Assembly: GCA_964438715.1 (NCBI GenBank)
Contig: CAYTLQ010000261.1
Coordinates: 1-27,151, forward strand
Length of the DNA: 27,151 nucleotides
Direction of reading: 5' to 3'
From: CAYTLQ01 sp964438715
Lineage (GTDB): Bacteria > Bacteroidota > Ignavibacteria > Ignavibacteriales > Ignavibacteriaceae
In this document: positions 8,081-16,423 of the stretch, piece by piece
Position numbering within the stretch: position 1 is the stretch's first letter
Layout: every line of letters starts with the position of its first letter
Notes under the pieces: model-generated
Told to the model about the DNA's origin: nothing
The model's input: only the letters and a program-made list of their open reading frames with translations
The model's database searches: none
Made by a program: the position numbers and the translations under genes

Positions 8081-9850
8081 ATGTTTTTTAAGAACAGGAC
8101 ACATACCTGCGGGGAATTACGGGAAAGCCATATCGGACTCAATGTAGTGCTGAATGGTTGGGTAGATACGCGCCGCGACCTTGGCGGGGTAATTTTCATT
8201 GAGTTGCGCGATCGTTACGGTATTACTCAGGTTGTTTTTGAACCTTCATTTAATGAACAGGCTCATATAGAAGGAAGGGTACTGCGTAGTGAATATGTTA
8301 TTTCGGTTGAAGGAATCGTTCGCCGCAGACCTGAAGGAACCGATAACGACAATTTACAAACCGGAAGGATTGATGTATTAGTGAACAAAGTTGTGGTATT
8401 AAATCAGGCAAAAACACCTCCTTTCCGGATTGAAGATAATACCGATGCACATGAAGACCTTCGCCTTAAATACCGGTATCTGGACTTACGGCGTCCGGAA
8501 ATGCAGAGGAATCTTATGCTACGACATAAAATGTATCAGATTACCCGTAAATATTTCGATGAGCACAATTTTATTGAAGTGGAAACACCGGTTTTAATGA
8601 AAAGTACTCCTGAAGGGGCGAGGGATTTTCTTGTACCAAGCCGTTTACATAAAGGAAAATTTTATGCGCTTCCTCAGTCGCCACAAACTTATAAACAGTT
8701 GCTCATGGTTTCCGGTTTGGACAGATATTTTCAGATTGTTAAGTGCTTCAGGGACGAAGACCTTCGCGCTGACCGTCAGCCGGAATTCACCCAGATAGAT
8801 GTTGAAATGTCCTTTATCGACCGTGAGCAGATTTTTGAAATTGTTGAAGGCCTTATGAAAAGGTTTTTTGCTGAGATTCTTAATAGAGAACTCCACCTTC
8901 CGTTACCCCGCCTGACATTTGAAGAGGCAATGACAAAGTATGGATCCGATAAACCCGACCTTCGATTTGATCTTGAGATGGTTACTCTCAACGATGTGTT
9001 TGTCAATTCTGAATTCAGGGTATATAAAGACGCTGTTACTTCAGGTGGTATTATTACCGGACTTCTTGCTAAGGGATGCGGTGAATACACCAGAAATCAG
9101 CTTGATGTATTGACGGATCAGATGAAGAAACTAGGAGCCGGCGGACTTATCTGGATTCGTGTTAAGTCTGACGGTCTTGAATCGCCAACTGTTAAATTTA
9201 TGAGTGAGTCGGAACAGAAATTACTGATTGAAAAAATGAAGGCAGAACCCGGCGATCTTATTTTTATTCTCTCCGGTGCAAAATGGAAAACTCTCTCCCT
9301 CATGGGAAATTTACGATTAGAAATGGCACGACGATTAGATTTGATAAAACCTGATGCAGAGCCGCGGCTTCTTTGGGTTATCGACTTTCCGCTTTTTGAA
9401 TGGGATGAAGAATCAAAACGCTATTTCGCAATGCACCATCCATTCACATCACCCTTGCTGGAGGATATTCCACTAATGGATACAGATCCTGCTAAAGTAA
9501 AAGCACGGGCTTATGATTTAGTATTAAACGGCAATGAAATAGCCGGCGGCAGTATCAGAATTCACAATGCAGAATTGCAGAAAAAAATGTTTCAGGTATT
9601 AGGTCTTAGCGATGAGGAAGCTCACGAGAAATTTGGTTTCCTTATGGATGCGTTTCAATACGGCGCTCCTCCGCATGGCGGTATTGCGTTTGGCTTTGAC
9701 CGCTTAACAATGCTCTTTACAGGAGCACAGTCAATACGCGATGTTATGGCATTCCCGAAAACAGCCAGTGGAATGTCGTTGATGGATGAAAGTCCCTCCG
9801 GTGTTGATGAACAGCAATTAAAAGAACTGCACATAAAAATACGAAACTGA
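8081..9850 (+). CDS. aspS: Aspartyl-tRNA synthetase
   Basis: This class II synthetase charges tRNA-Asp with aspartate. With the start at 8081 it has 589 residues, the normal length for the bacterial type. It contains the N-terminal OB-fold anticodon-binding domain (VVLNGWVDTRRDLGG at about 23-37), motif 2 FRDEDLRADRQPEFTQ starting at F223, the bacteria-specific inserted GAD domain in the middle, and motif 3 with GFDR at 538-541. The frame is open upstream to 8027 (a TTG), but ATG 8081 gives the usual N-terminus. AAGGAG at 8063-8068 is its ribosome-binding site, although the 12-nt spacing is long. Whether it also charges tRNA-Asn (the non-discriminating form) is not clear from the sequence. 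A terminator follows 16 nt after the stop. Confidence 0.97.
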   Translation: MFFKNRTHTCGELRESHIGLNVVLNGWVDTRRDLGGVIFIELRDRYGITQVVFEPSFNEQAHIEGRVLRSEYVISVEGIVRRRPEGTDNDNLQTGRIDVLVNKVVVLNQAKTPPFRIEDNTDAHEDLRLKYRYLDLRRPEMQRNLMLRHKMYQITRKYFDEHNFIEVETPVLMKSTPEGARDFLVPSRLHKGKFYALPQSPQTYKQLLMVSGLDRYFQIVKCFRDEDLRADRQPEFTQIDVEMSFIDREQIFEIVEGLMKRFFAEILNRELHLPLPRLTFEEAMTKYGSDKPDLRFDLEMVTLNDVFVNSEFRVYKDAVTSGGIITGLLAKGCGEYTRNQLDVLTDQMKKLGAGGLIWIRVKSDGLESPTVKFMSESEQKLLIEKMKAEPGDLIFILSGAKWKTLSLMGNLRLEMARRLDLIKPDAEPRLLWVIDFPLFEWDEESKRYFAMHHPFTSPLLEDIPLMDTDPAKVKARAYDLVLNGNEIAGGSIRIHNAELQKKMFQVLGLSDEEAHEKFGFLMDAFQYGAPPHGGIAFGFDRLTMLFTGAQSIRDVMAFPKTASGMSLMDESPSGVDEQQLKELHIKIRN

Positions 9851-9865
9851 TTATAATGATAAGGT

Positions 9866-9890
9866 AAGGCAGCTTTATGCTGCCTTTTTT
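9866..9890 (+). terminator. Rho-independent terminator after aspS
   Basis: The perfect 8-bp stem AAGGCAGC / GCTGCCTT encloses the 5-nt loop TTTAT and runs into a stretch of six T. It begins 16 nt after the aspS stop codon. This is the clearest terminator in the window and probably separates aspS from the next gene. Confidence 0.9.
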
Positions 9891-9904
9891 ATGGAGTAAA
9901 AAAA

Positions 9905-10339
9905 GTGAAAAAAATTTTTGCATTTGTTTTTTTCTCGATTTCCATCATTGCTTTTGCACAACACGACCATTCATCAAAATCGGAAGCGGAAATCAGAAAA
10001 GTACTTACCCTGCAACAGGAGGCGTGGAACAGAGGAGATCTTGAGGGTTATATGTCCGGATATTGGAAGTCTGATTCATTACGATTTATTGGCAGTAGAG
10101 GTTTAACTTACGGTTGGCAGACAACTTTGAATAATTATCGTAAGAGTTATCCCGATTCCTCAGCAATGGGCAAGCTTTCTATGGAAATAATCAGTATTGA
10201 GTTTTTTAACGAGGTCTCTGCATTGGTTGTTGGCTCCTGGCAATTAAAAAGAACAAAAGGAGATCTGCAGGGCAGTTTTTCACTGATCTTCCGGTTATTA
10301 GAAGGAAAGTGGTTGATTGTGTTTGATCACTCCTCCTGA
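9905..10339 (+). CDS. Secreted DUF4440/SnoaL-like protein
   Basis: This small protein of 144 residues carries a clear signal peptide (KKIFAFVFFSISIIAFA, cut before QHDH). It is predicted to be exported. The mature part looks like the NTF2/SnoaL fold known as DUF4440: an opening helix (IRKVLTLQQEAWNRGDLEGYM), the family's aspartate-containing turn, a GW segment, and a closing beta-sheet ending in GKWLIVFDHSS. Members are diverse and mostly without known function, so no reaction can be assigned. The start is a GTG at 9905 with GGAG 8 nt upstream, just after the aspS terminator. It may have its own promoter or be read through. No partner gene is obvious. Confidence 0.75.
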   Translation: MKKIFAFVFFSISIIAFAQHDHSSKSEAEIRKVLTLQQEAWNRGDLEGYMSGYWKSDSLRFIGSRGLTYGWQTTLNNYRKSYPDSSAMGKLSMEIISIEFFNEVSALVVGSWQLKRTKGDLQGSFSLIFRLLEGKWLIVFDHSS

Positions 10340-10452
10340 GGAATTACTTTTACACCTTAAGACTGCACACCAGGCTTTTTCCACTAAAACTTACAGTGTA
10401 TTTATTTAAATTTGTCTGTAATAATTTCACGATAATCAATTCCGGATAGATA

Positions 10453-11451
10453 ATGATTTCAATTTCGAAAAAGCGGTTAAATGAACTAAAAAAGAATTTT
10501 CAAGGATTAAAAATAGCCGTAATAGGCGACCTTATGCTCGATTGCTATTTTTGGGGAGAGGTGCGCAGAATCTCTCCTGAAGCGCCCGTTCCGGTAATTG
10601 AAGTTGATAATGAATTTTATCGCTTTGGCGGTGCGGCGAATGTAGCATATAATCTTGTTAAACTCGGTGGTAGTCCGCTTCCTATTGGCGTAATTGGTCA
10701 GGATAACTATGGAGCTATTTTTACTTCTCTGGTTAACGAGGCAAATATATCAAGTGAGGGACTGATTATTGATGACAACAGGCCAACAACAACCAAAACG
10801 CGTGTTATTGCACATAACCAGCATGTTGTAAGAATTGACAAAGAAAGCACATCATACATAACCCGCGATATTCAGAATAAAGCACTGAAATATTTAGAAT
10901 CAAAAATATCCTCTCTTGACGGGATTATTCTTCAGGATTATAATAAGGGAGTGCTCACACCTTCACTCATCGAAAAGGTTATTGAGCTTGCAAAGAAACA
11001 CAAGAAGCTTATTACTGTTGACCCGAAGTTTAACAATTTTTTTGCTTACAAGGATGTAACCGTATTTAAACCAAACAGAAAAGAAGCCGAAGATGTTCTC
11101 GGAATGAAAATTCGCAGTTCGGAAGACATATCTGTAGCCGGCGATAAACTATTGCAAAAATTAAATGCAAAATATATTTTGTTAACATTAGGCGAAGGTG
11201 GAATTTCGGTATTTGAAAACGGAAAAAAGGAAGAACGCAGAATGCCGACAAAAGCCCGCAAGGTTGCCGATGTATCCGGCGCCGGTGATACTGTTATCTC
11301 TACCCTAACAATGGCGCTTGCCGCAGGCGCTGATATTTTAGAAGCATGTTATCTTGCTAATTATGCGGCGGGAATTGTCTGTGAAGAGGTAGGTATTGTT
11401 CCGATAGAACTTAATAAATTATTTGAAACAGTTATGAAGGCTAAAGAATGA
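10453..11451 (+). CDS. hldA: D-glycero-beta-D-manno-heptose-7-phosphate kinase (RfaE1/HldA type)
   Basis: This is a PfkB-family kinase that phosphorylates D-glycero-D-manno-heptose 7-phosphate at C1, a step toward the ADP-heptose used for the LPS inner core. The N-terminal signature is clear (IAVIGDLMLDCYFWGEVRRI, then the SPEAPVPVIEV substrate region and the GGAANVAYNLVKLGG motif). The C-terminal anion-hole and catalytic motif is SGAGD at residues 275-279, with D279 as the expected base. At 332 residues it is the stand-alone kinase, not the bifunctional HldE of E. coli. The stop overlaps the next gene's start (ATGA, 4 nt), and that gene supplies the second HldE activity. The ATG at 10453 has only a weak GGA ahead of it. 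Confidence 0.92.
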   Translation: MISISKKRLNELKKNFQGLKIAVIGDLMLDCYFWGEVRRISPEAPVPVIEVDNEFYRFGGAANVAYNLVKLGGSPLPIGVIGQDNYGAIFTSLVNEANISSEGLIIDDNRPTTTKTRVIAHNQHVVRIDKESTSYITRDIQNKALKYLESKISSLDGIILQDYNKGVLTPSLIEKVIELAKKHKKLITVDPKFNNFFAYKDVTVFKPNRKEAEDVLGMKIRSSEDISVAGDKLLQKLNAKYILLTLGEGGISVFENGKKEERRMPTKARKVADVSGAGDTVISTLTMALAAGADILEACYLANYAAGIVCEEVGIVPIELNKLFETVMKAKE

Positions 11452-11927
11452 GCGCCTTACTAAGCAGGCAGGAGATAATTGAAATTCGTAAAAGACTGAA
11501 ACAGGAAGGGAAAAAGGTAGTTTTTACAAATGGTTGTTTTGATATTCTTCATGCCGGTCATGTTGATTATCTGAATAAAGCCAGAGAATGTGGCGATGCT
11601 TTAATTCTGGGACTCAACAGTGATTCCTCCGTTCGGTTAATTAAAGGCGAAAAGCGTCCTATTGTTCCACAAGAAGAGCGCGCCTACATATTAGCAGGGC
11701 TGAAGGCTGTTGATTATGTTACCCTCTTTGATGAACCAACACCAAAGGAAATAATAAGCGAATTAATCCCTGATGTGCTTGTAAAAGGTGCAGACTGGGC
11801 GCTGGATAAAATTGTCGGACGGGATGTTGTGGAAGCAAACGGCGGTGTTGTGAAAACAATTGAATTTGTAAATGCTCAGTCCACAACAAATATCATTAAA
11901 ACCGTTTTGGAGCGTTATTCATCTTGA
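11448..11927 (+). CDS. hldC: D-glycero-beta-D-manno-heptose 1-phosphate adenylyltransferase (RfaE2/HldC type)
   Basis: This nucleotidyltransferase joins AMP to heptose 1-phosphate, giving ADP-heptose. The cytidylyltransferase-like fold is evident from VVFTNGCFDILHAGHVDYL, with the nucleotide-binding HxGH at residues 35-38. LGLNSDSSVRLIKGEKRPI (substrate and phosphate binding) and LVKGADWALDKIVGRDVVE toward the C-terminus also fit. Its 159 residues match the stand-alone RfaE2. It overlaps the kinase gene by 4 nt at its start and the tamB start by 4 nt (TTGA) at its end, so the three are probably translated as a coupled set. Together with hldA this indicates an LPS or glycoprotein pathway containing heptose. 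The sugar stereochemistry (beta-D) is inferred from the family. Confidence 0.93.
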   Translation: MSALLSRQEIIEIRKRLKQEGKKVVFTNGCFDILHAGHVDYLNKARECGDALILGLNSDSSVRLIKGEKRPIVPQEERAYILAGLKAVDYVTLFDEPTPKEIISELIPDVLVKGADWALDKIVGRDVVEANGGVVKTIEFVNAQSTTNIIKTVLERYSS

Positions 11928-13888
11928 AACTGCCTCTCCCGAAACCAACACGATCGACATTTCATAAGATTGTCAATTACTTCCTCTATGTTGTTATTAC
12001 AATCTTTGTTATTGTCATTATGTTCCTTGGTTTTACTCAAACAGCAACATTCAGAGAAATACTCAGAGAGCAGACACTTACTATTCTTAATGACTCAATA
12101 AATGGCAAATTCTCTATTGATAGAATAGACGGTACAATTTTCACCACTCTTACTCTGCGGGGAGTAAGCCTCACTCAAGGGTCGGACACAATATTTGCTA
12201 TCAAACGAACTGAGGTAAAGCTCTCTCCCTGGAGTATTTTTAAGAGAAAAATTCTGGTGAATAAGGTCGCATTAACCGATGTTTATTTTCATCTTGAGTC
12301 GGACAGCATGGGAGTATTCAATATTGCAAAAGTATTTCCTCCCGGCGAAACTGACACCTCGAAATCGGAATTCCCATTTATTATTCAGGTGGATGAGATT
12401 TTAGTACGAAATCTGAATTACCGGATGAACACTTTTGAGAGAAAAGCTCCTGAAATACTTGATGCACTCGATATGAATAATTTTGCTGTGGAAAATTTTA
12501 ATCTCACAGCATCTGCCACAATTGATATTACCAATAATGATTACTTCCTGAATATTGAAAACCTCAACTGCACTCCTAATATCAATTATTTTTCTCTTCG
12601 CTTATTTACAGCAACATTTCATATTAATCGTGATGGAATAGACATTCCTTCATTAAGATTGGCAACAGATAATACCGATGTAACATTAGGGATATCTGCC
12701 AAAAAATTGAATTTGTTCGGGAACTTTACCTCTGAGGCTCTGGATACATGTGATTTTTCATTTACACTAAACGCCCCATCATTTTATTTTGAAGATCTTA
12801 ACAGGTTTGTACCTACGAGTGGTATTCTTTCCGGAAAAATTGAAGCAGAAGCATCATTCACCGGAAATTTAAAGACATTACTTGTAGATAAGTTTGCGAT
12901 AAACGCCGGGAAATCAAAACTCCTTCTGAAAGGCTCCCTCAATGATGTAATGCAAGGGAGTAATATGAAGATAGATGCTTCACTTATCGAATCCCGAATC
13001 GATGCGGCTGATATTACCGGAATATTACCATTTTTACAACTTCCCGAACTTTATGAATACAAAAAAATATTTATCGACTCCCTTAGTTATCAGGGAACTC
13101 CGCTTAATTTCCGATCGAAGAGTAAAATACGGGCAGGAGAGGGAATGTTACGAAGCGAAGTATCATTTGATTTTACTAAAGAGCAGATGATTTATAAAGC
13201 CCTTATCAATGGATTTAACCTTGATCTCAGCAGTTTTTCTGAAAAGCCTGTTGTATTTAATGGAAAGATTTTCACTGAGGGAGAAGGCGTTGACATCAGT
13301 TCATTACAAATGAACTTTGATGTAGATGGTGCGCAAAGTATTATCGGCTATAGTGTTATGCGTAAGCTTCAGCTAAACGGTGATATAGCAAGTGGAATAG
13401 TTAATTCGGAATTAAAAGCTGTTTCCCCTTCCGATTCAATGTTTTTGCGGTTGAGGTTTGATTTTACCGATGAGCAATCTCCGTTGTTTACAATATTTTG
13501 TGATAGCTATGGATTAAATTTACAAAACTATCTTGCAGACTCAGCGCTTTACACAGATTTAAATGTCAATGTATGGGCAAGCGGAAAAGGAATTGATCCC
13601 GAAACGCTTTCCGGTGAGATATCATTACAGGTGGATAACTCGCTTTTTACCGATAAGGAAGTTAAACCATTTTCCGCGTATTGTGTCGTTGAGAATACAG
13701 GTGGGACGGGAAAATCAGTATCATTAAAGTCTGATATCGCCGATTTTTCGATGAAAGGAAATTTCCGGATTCTTCAATTGGGTACTGCATTTTCCGGTGA
13801 GATTAATACTTTATGGGCTTCATTAGCAGAACGGATCAATTCTTACACTCCCGGCGATACTTTACTACCGTATCCTACAGTTCCTTAA
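11924..13888 (+). CDS. tamB: TamB/AsmA-type translocation and assembly protein, N-terminal fragment (ends at in-frame stop)
   Basis: This is the first 654 codons of a TamB-like protein. TamB proteins span the periplasm as a long beta-groove and help insert outer-membrane proteins or carry phospholipids. Near the N-terminus is one membrane anchor (NYFLYVVITIFVIVIMFLGF, about residues 18-37). It is followed by the typical AsmA/TamB opening, with INGKFSIDRIDGTIFTTLTLRGV and the LSPWSIFKRKILVNKVALTD pattern. The rest is regular beta-strand sequence. The start is a TTG overlapping the hldC stop by 4 nt; a coupled start is plausible though unusual. The frame ends at TAA 13886-13888, and the coding sequence continues beyond it in the same frame. 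On its own the fragment lacks the TamB C-terminal domain and is unlikely to work normally. Confidence 0.72.
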   Translation: MKLPLPKPTRSTFHKIVNYFLYVVITIFVIVIMFLGFTQTATFREILREQTLTILNDSINGKFSIDRIDGTIFTTLTLRGVSLTQGSDTIFAIKRTEVKLSPWSIFKRKILVNKVALTDVYFHLESDSMGVFNIAKVFPPGETDTSKSEFPFIIQVDEILVRNLNYRMNTFERKAPEILDALDMNNFAVENFNLTASATIDITNNDYFLNIENLNCTPNINYFSLRLFTATFHINRDGIDIPSLRLATDNTDVTLGISAKKLNLFGNFTSEALDTCDFSFTLNAPSFYFEDLNRFVPTSGILSGKIEAEASFTGNLKTLLVDKFAINAGKSKLLLKGSLNDVMQGSNMKIDASLIESRIDAADITGILPFLQLPELYEYKKIFIDSLSYQGTPLNFRSKSKIRAGEGMLRSEVSFDFTKEQMIYKALINGFNLDLSSFSEKPVVFNGKIFTEGEGVDISSLQMNFDVDGAQSIIGYSVMRKLQLNGDIASGIVNSELKAVSPSDSMFLRLRFDFTDEQSPLFTIFCDSYGLNLQNYLADSALYTDLNVNVWASGKGIDPETLSGEISLQVDNSLFTDKEVKPFSAYCVVENTGGTGKSVSLKSDIADFSMKGNFRILQLGTAFSGEINTLWASLAERINSYTPGDTLLPYPTVP

Positions 13889-16423
13889 AACACAGAACTC
13901 AAAGCAGATCCTTCAATATCCGATTATTCATTCGATTACAAACTGATAGTAAAAGATCTTAGAAAGATTGGTTTGCTTGATGAAGAACAGGAAGCAGAGC
14001 TTGAAGGCACGCTAAACGGAAAAGTATCCAGCGATAAGAAACAATTTAGTTTTATTGCTGATATTGACCTTGGGTTTATGAAATATTTTGATTCGCAGAA
14101 TGCTTTCTTTGTTCGGGATCTTGTATTTAAGTTCGCTCTCAGCCATCCTGCGGGCGATTATCGGCTTGAAGCAATTAAATCATCTCTTGAATCGAATGCA
14201 GCACGACTATTTTTTGAATCGGATATCAAAAATCCCGGTTTCGATTATTTTCTTTCTAATGGTGTTTTGACTTTTAATGGTGGTTCACAAGTTGATGATA
14301 AAATAGCCTGGTCAGTAAGTGCTAAAACAACTTTCTTAAAGGATTCGCTGAACACAACTATTGAAAGTGTGATGATGCGATACAATCTTTATGAAGTGAA
14401 AAATAAGGATGCAATATTCCTGAATTTCGCAGGAGATAAACTGAGTATTAATAATCTCAATCTGCAACGCGGTTACACAACACTGAAAATGAGTGGTACA
14501 CTTTCACGGGAAGGGAAACAGGATTTAGATATTGATGTAAAAAATCTGAAGGGTTATGATATCAGTTATTCACTTTTGGGTCTGCCTCCCGAGGAGATTA
14601 TCGATAACGATATTAATATTATCGGCAAGCTGGAAGGGGCGTTAAATAATCCTAAAATGAATCTGACAGCTTCGGTTGAAAACATTGCTTATAGTAAAAC
14701 TATTTTTGGTTCACTTTTCTGTAAACTGGATTACTTTGGAAAAAAATTAAATTTGGATGTACAGTTCAGGGATAATCCGCTGATACAAAAAGATACGAAA
14801 TTTTTCATGAAAGGTTTCATCCCAATTGATTTGTCACTGGGTAATGTTTCGGAGCGTCTGCCGCAAAATGAACCAGTTGAATTACGAATCAAGAGCAACG
14901 GATTCGATCTTGCTGCATTTGGTGATGCTCTGCCATTTGTAAATCAGGTACACGGTATCCTTAATGCAAGCATCGATTTTGCAGGTACTTATGAGAATTT
15001 AAACCGCCAAGGTACATTGTCGGTATCAGGTGTAAATTTTGTAGTTGAGAAGAATAACCTGTCATACTCCGCAAATGGGAGTCTGAGGCTCGAAAACAAT
15101 TTTATCTATGTCGATACCGTGATTGTGCAGAATAGCGGTAAGGTTAAAAATAAAGGTACTGTTATCGGGTCTGGCAGAATGGAGTTTGATGGACTTGAGT
15201 TGCGAACCATGCGGCTCGCGTTTAAGGGAGACCTTACTGTATTAAGCAACGATTCGAGATCCGCCAGTCCGGCAGTTTATGGTGATTTGTTTGTCGGGAG
15301 TGATGGAGAAATTTCTTTTGTCATGAACCGTGACAGGTCATTTATTTATGTTCCTATTCTGGTAAAGGATGCTAATCTTGTATTCCCGCCCACACAATCC
15401 GGATACAGTGCGGGTGCTTCCGACAATTTTGTTTATAAATATATTGAAGAGAAAAAAGAAATTTCCGAACGGGAAAAGGAAATCCAGAGAATGCTTGAAT
15501 TTTCCGATGGAAGAAAAAATCGTGAGACCCGTGAATCTGCCACACAATCAAATCTGGATTATGAAGTGCGTATTGGTATAAAAGATGAGGCGTTTATTAC
15601 ATTTGTATTTGCTCAGGAGGCTAATCAGAAATTGCTTGCTGTATTAAAAGGTGATATACTTCTTGAACAAAGAAACGGAATACGAAATATTCAGGGAGAA
15701 CTGAAGGTGCTTGAGGGCTCTACACTTGAATTTCTGAAGACTTTTACTGCAACAGGAGCCCTGCGTTTTGAGAGTGAGCTCACAAATCCATACCTTGATA
15801 TTACCGGTCTATATAAAGGATACTATATTCCTACAGACACCACGCAATCAGCAAATCCAGTTGAAGAAGAAGTTGCCGTGAAAGTAAAACTGAAGGGTCC
15901 ATTAAGCGAGCTTTCAAAATCCTTTTCACAGTTTGATAATAATATAGCAGTGTATTACGGAAAAGATAACATTGAAAAAGATGTGGTCTCCACCGAATAT
16001 GATAAGGCTGATGCAATCTGGTTTGTACTTTTGGGAAAATTTAAGAAAGACCTGACACAACAGGACAGAACAAAAGCCAGCGGACAAATTGATCTGGTAA
16101 CCGGTACTGCTACCTCTCTTGCAGGTACTTTATTGGGTGGACTTCTTAACACTTATCTTGGTGATGTGGTAAAAACACTTGAATTCCGTAATGTCGGATC
16201 AGCTACGAAGTTTAATCTTTCGGGGCGGTATAAAAACTTAAAGTACACAATCGGAGGCTCTACAAATTTTCTTCAGGATTTTTCCACTGCAAATGTAAGA
16301 ATTGAATATCCTGTTATCGAAAATTTTATTATCAGGCTCGAGCGACGGGAGTCCACAACAGATGTTAATTATACTAACGAAATGATCAATGAACTCGGAC
16401 TCCGGTATAGGTTCGAATTCTGA
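13889..16423 (+). CDS. TamB C-terminal fragment (DUF490 domain), downstream of in-frame stop
   Basis: This is the remaining 844 codons of the tamB reading frame, beginning directly after the internal TAA. The first codon able to start in this frame is TTG 13973, with no good ribosome-binding site, so independent translation is doubtful. The first ~500 residues are repeating beta-strand sequence. The last ~270 are the conserved TamB (DUF490) domain: NIQGELKVLEGSTLEFL, then ELTNPYLDITGLY, then the TGTATSLAGTLLGGLLNTYLG region. It closes with strands ending in LRYRFEF; the terminal Phe is like that of proteins recognised by the outer-membrane assembly machinery. pbpC begins 35 nt before this fragment's stop, in another frame. 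The strong conservation of sequence character argues that the interruption is recent or artefactual. Confidence 0.72.
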   Translation, partial: NTELKADPSISDYSFDYKLIVKDLRKIGLLDEEQEAELEGTLNGKVSSDKKQFSFIADIDLGFMKYFDSQNAFFVRDLVFKFALSHPAGDYRLEAIKSSLESNAARLFFESDIKNPGFDYFLSNGVLTFNGGSQVDDKIAWSVSAKTTFLKDSLNTTIESVMMRYNLYEVKNKDAIFLNFAGDKLSINNLNLQRGYTTLKMSGTLSREGKQDLDIDVKNLKGYDISYSLLGLPPEEIIDNDINIIGKLEGALNNPKMNLTASVENIAYSKTIFGSLFCKLDYFGKKLNLDVQFRDNPLIQKDTKFFMKGFIPIDLSLGNVSERLPQNEPVELRIKSNGFDLAAFGDALPFVNQVHGILNASIDFAGTYENLNRQGTLSVSGVNFVVEKNNLSYSANGSLRLENNFIYVDTVIVQNSGKVKNKGTVIGSGRMEFDGLELRTMRLAFKGDLTVLSNDSRSASPAVYGDLFVGSDGEISFVMNRDRSFIYVPILVKDANLVFPPTQSGYSAGASDNFVYKYIEEKKEISEREKEIQRMLEFSDGRKNRETRESATQSNLDYEVRIGIKDEAFITFVFAQEANQKLLAVLKGDILLEQRNGIRNIQGELKVLEGSTLEFLKTFTATGALRFESELTNPYLDITGLYKGYYIPTDTTQSANPVEEEVAVKVKLKGPLSELSKSFSQFDNNIAVYYGKDNIEKDVVSTEYDKADAIWFVLLGKFKKDLTQQDRTKASGQIDLVTGTATSLAGTLLGGLLNTYLGDVVKTLEFRNVGSATKFNLSGRYKNLKYTIGGSTNFLQDFSTANVRIEYPVIENFIIRLERRESTTDVNYTNEMINELGLRYRFEF

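Larger units (their letters stand above)
11924..16423 (+). pseudogene. tamB: Full tamB locus interrupted by one in-frame TAA
   Basis: Taken together the two fragments form one frame of 1499 codons before the final stop, a normal TamB size. Codons around the break read L-L-P-Y-P-T-V-P, TAA, N-T-E-L-K-A-D, with no shift of frame. A C-to-T change from CAA (Gln), or a similar single change from GAA or AAA, would explain it. Flanking sequence shows no other stop and no decay. It could be a true nonsense mutation, a strain variant within a mixed sample, stop readthrough, or a base-calling error. Functional status is therefore undecided. Confidence 0.65.

Noticed and set aside
13860..13980. Frameshift in tamB
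   Set aside because: Codon phase is the same on both sides of the break; only one stop codon interrupts it, so no insertion or deletion is needed.
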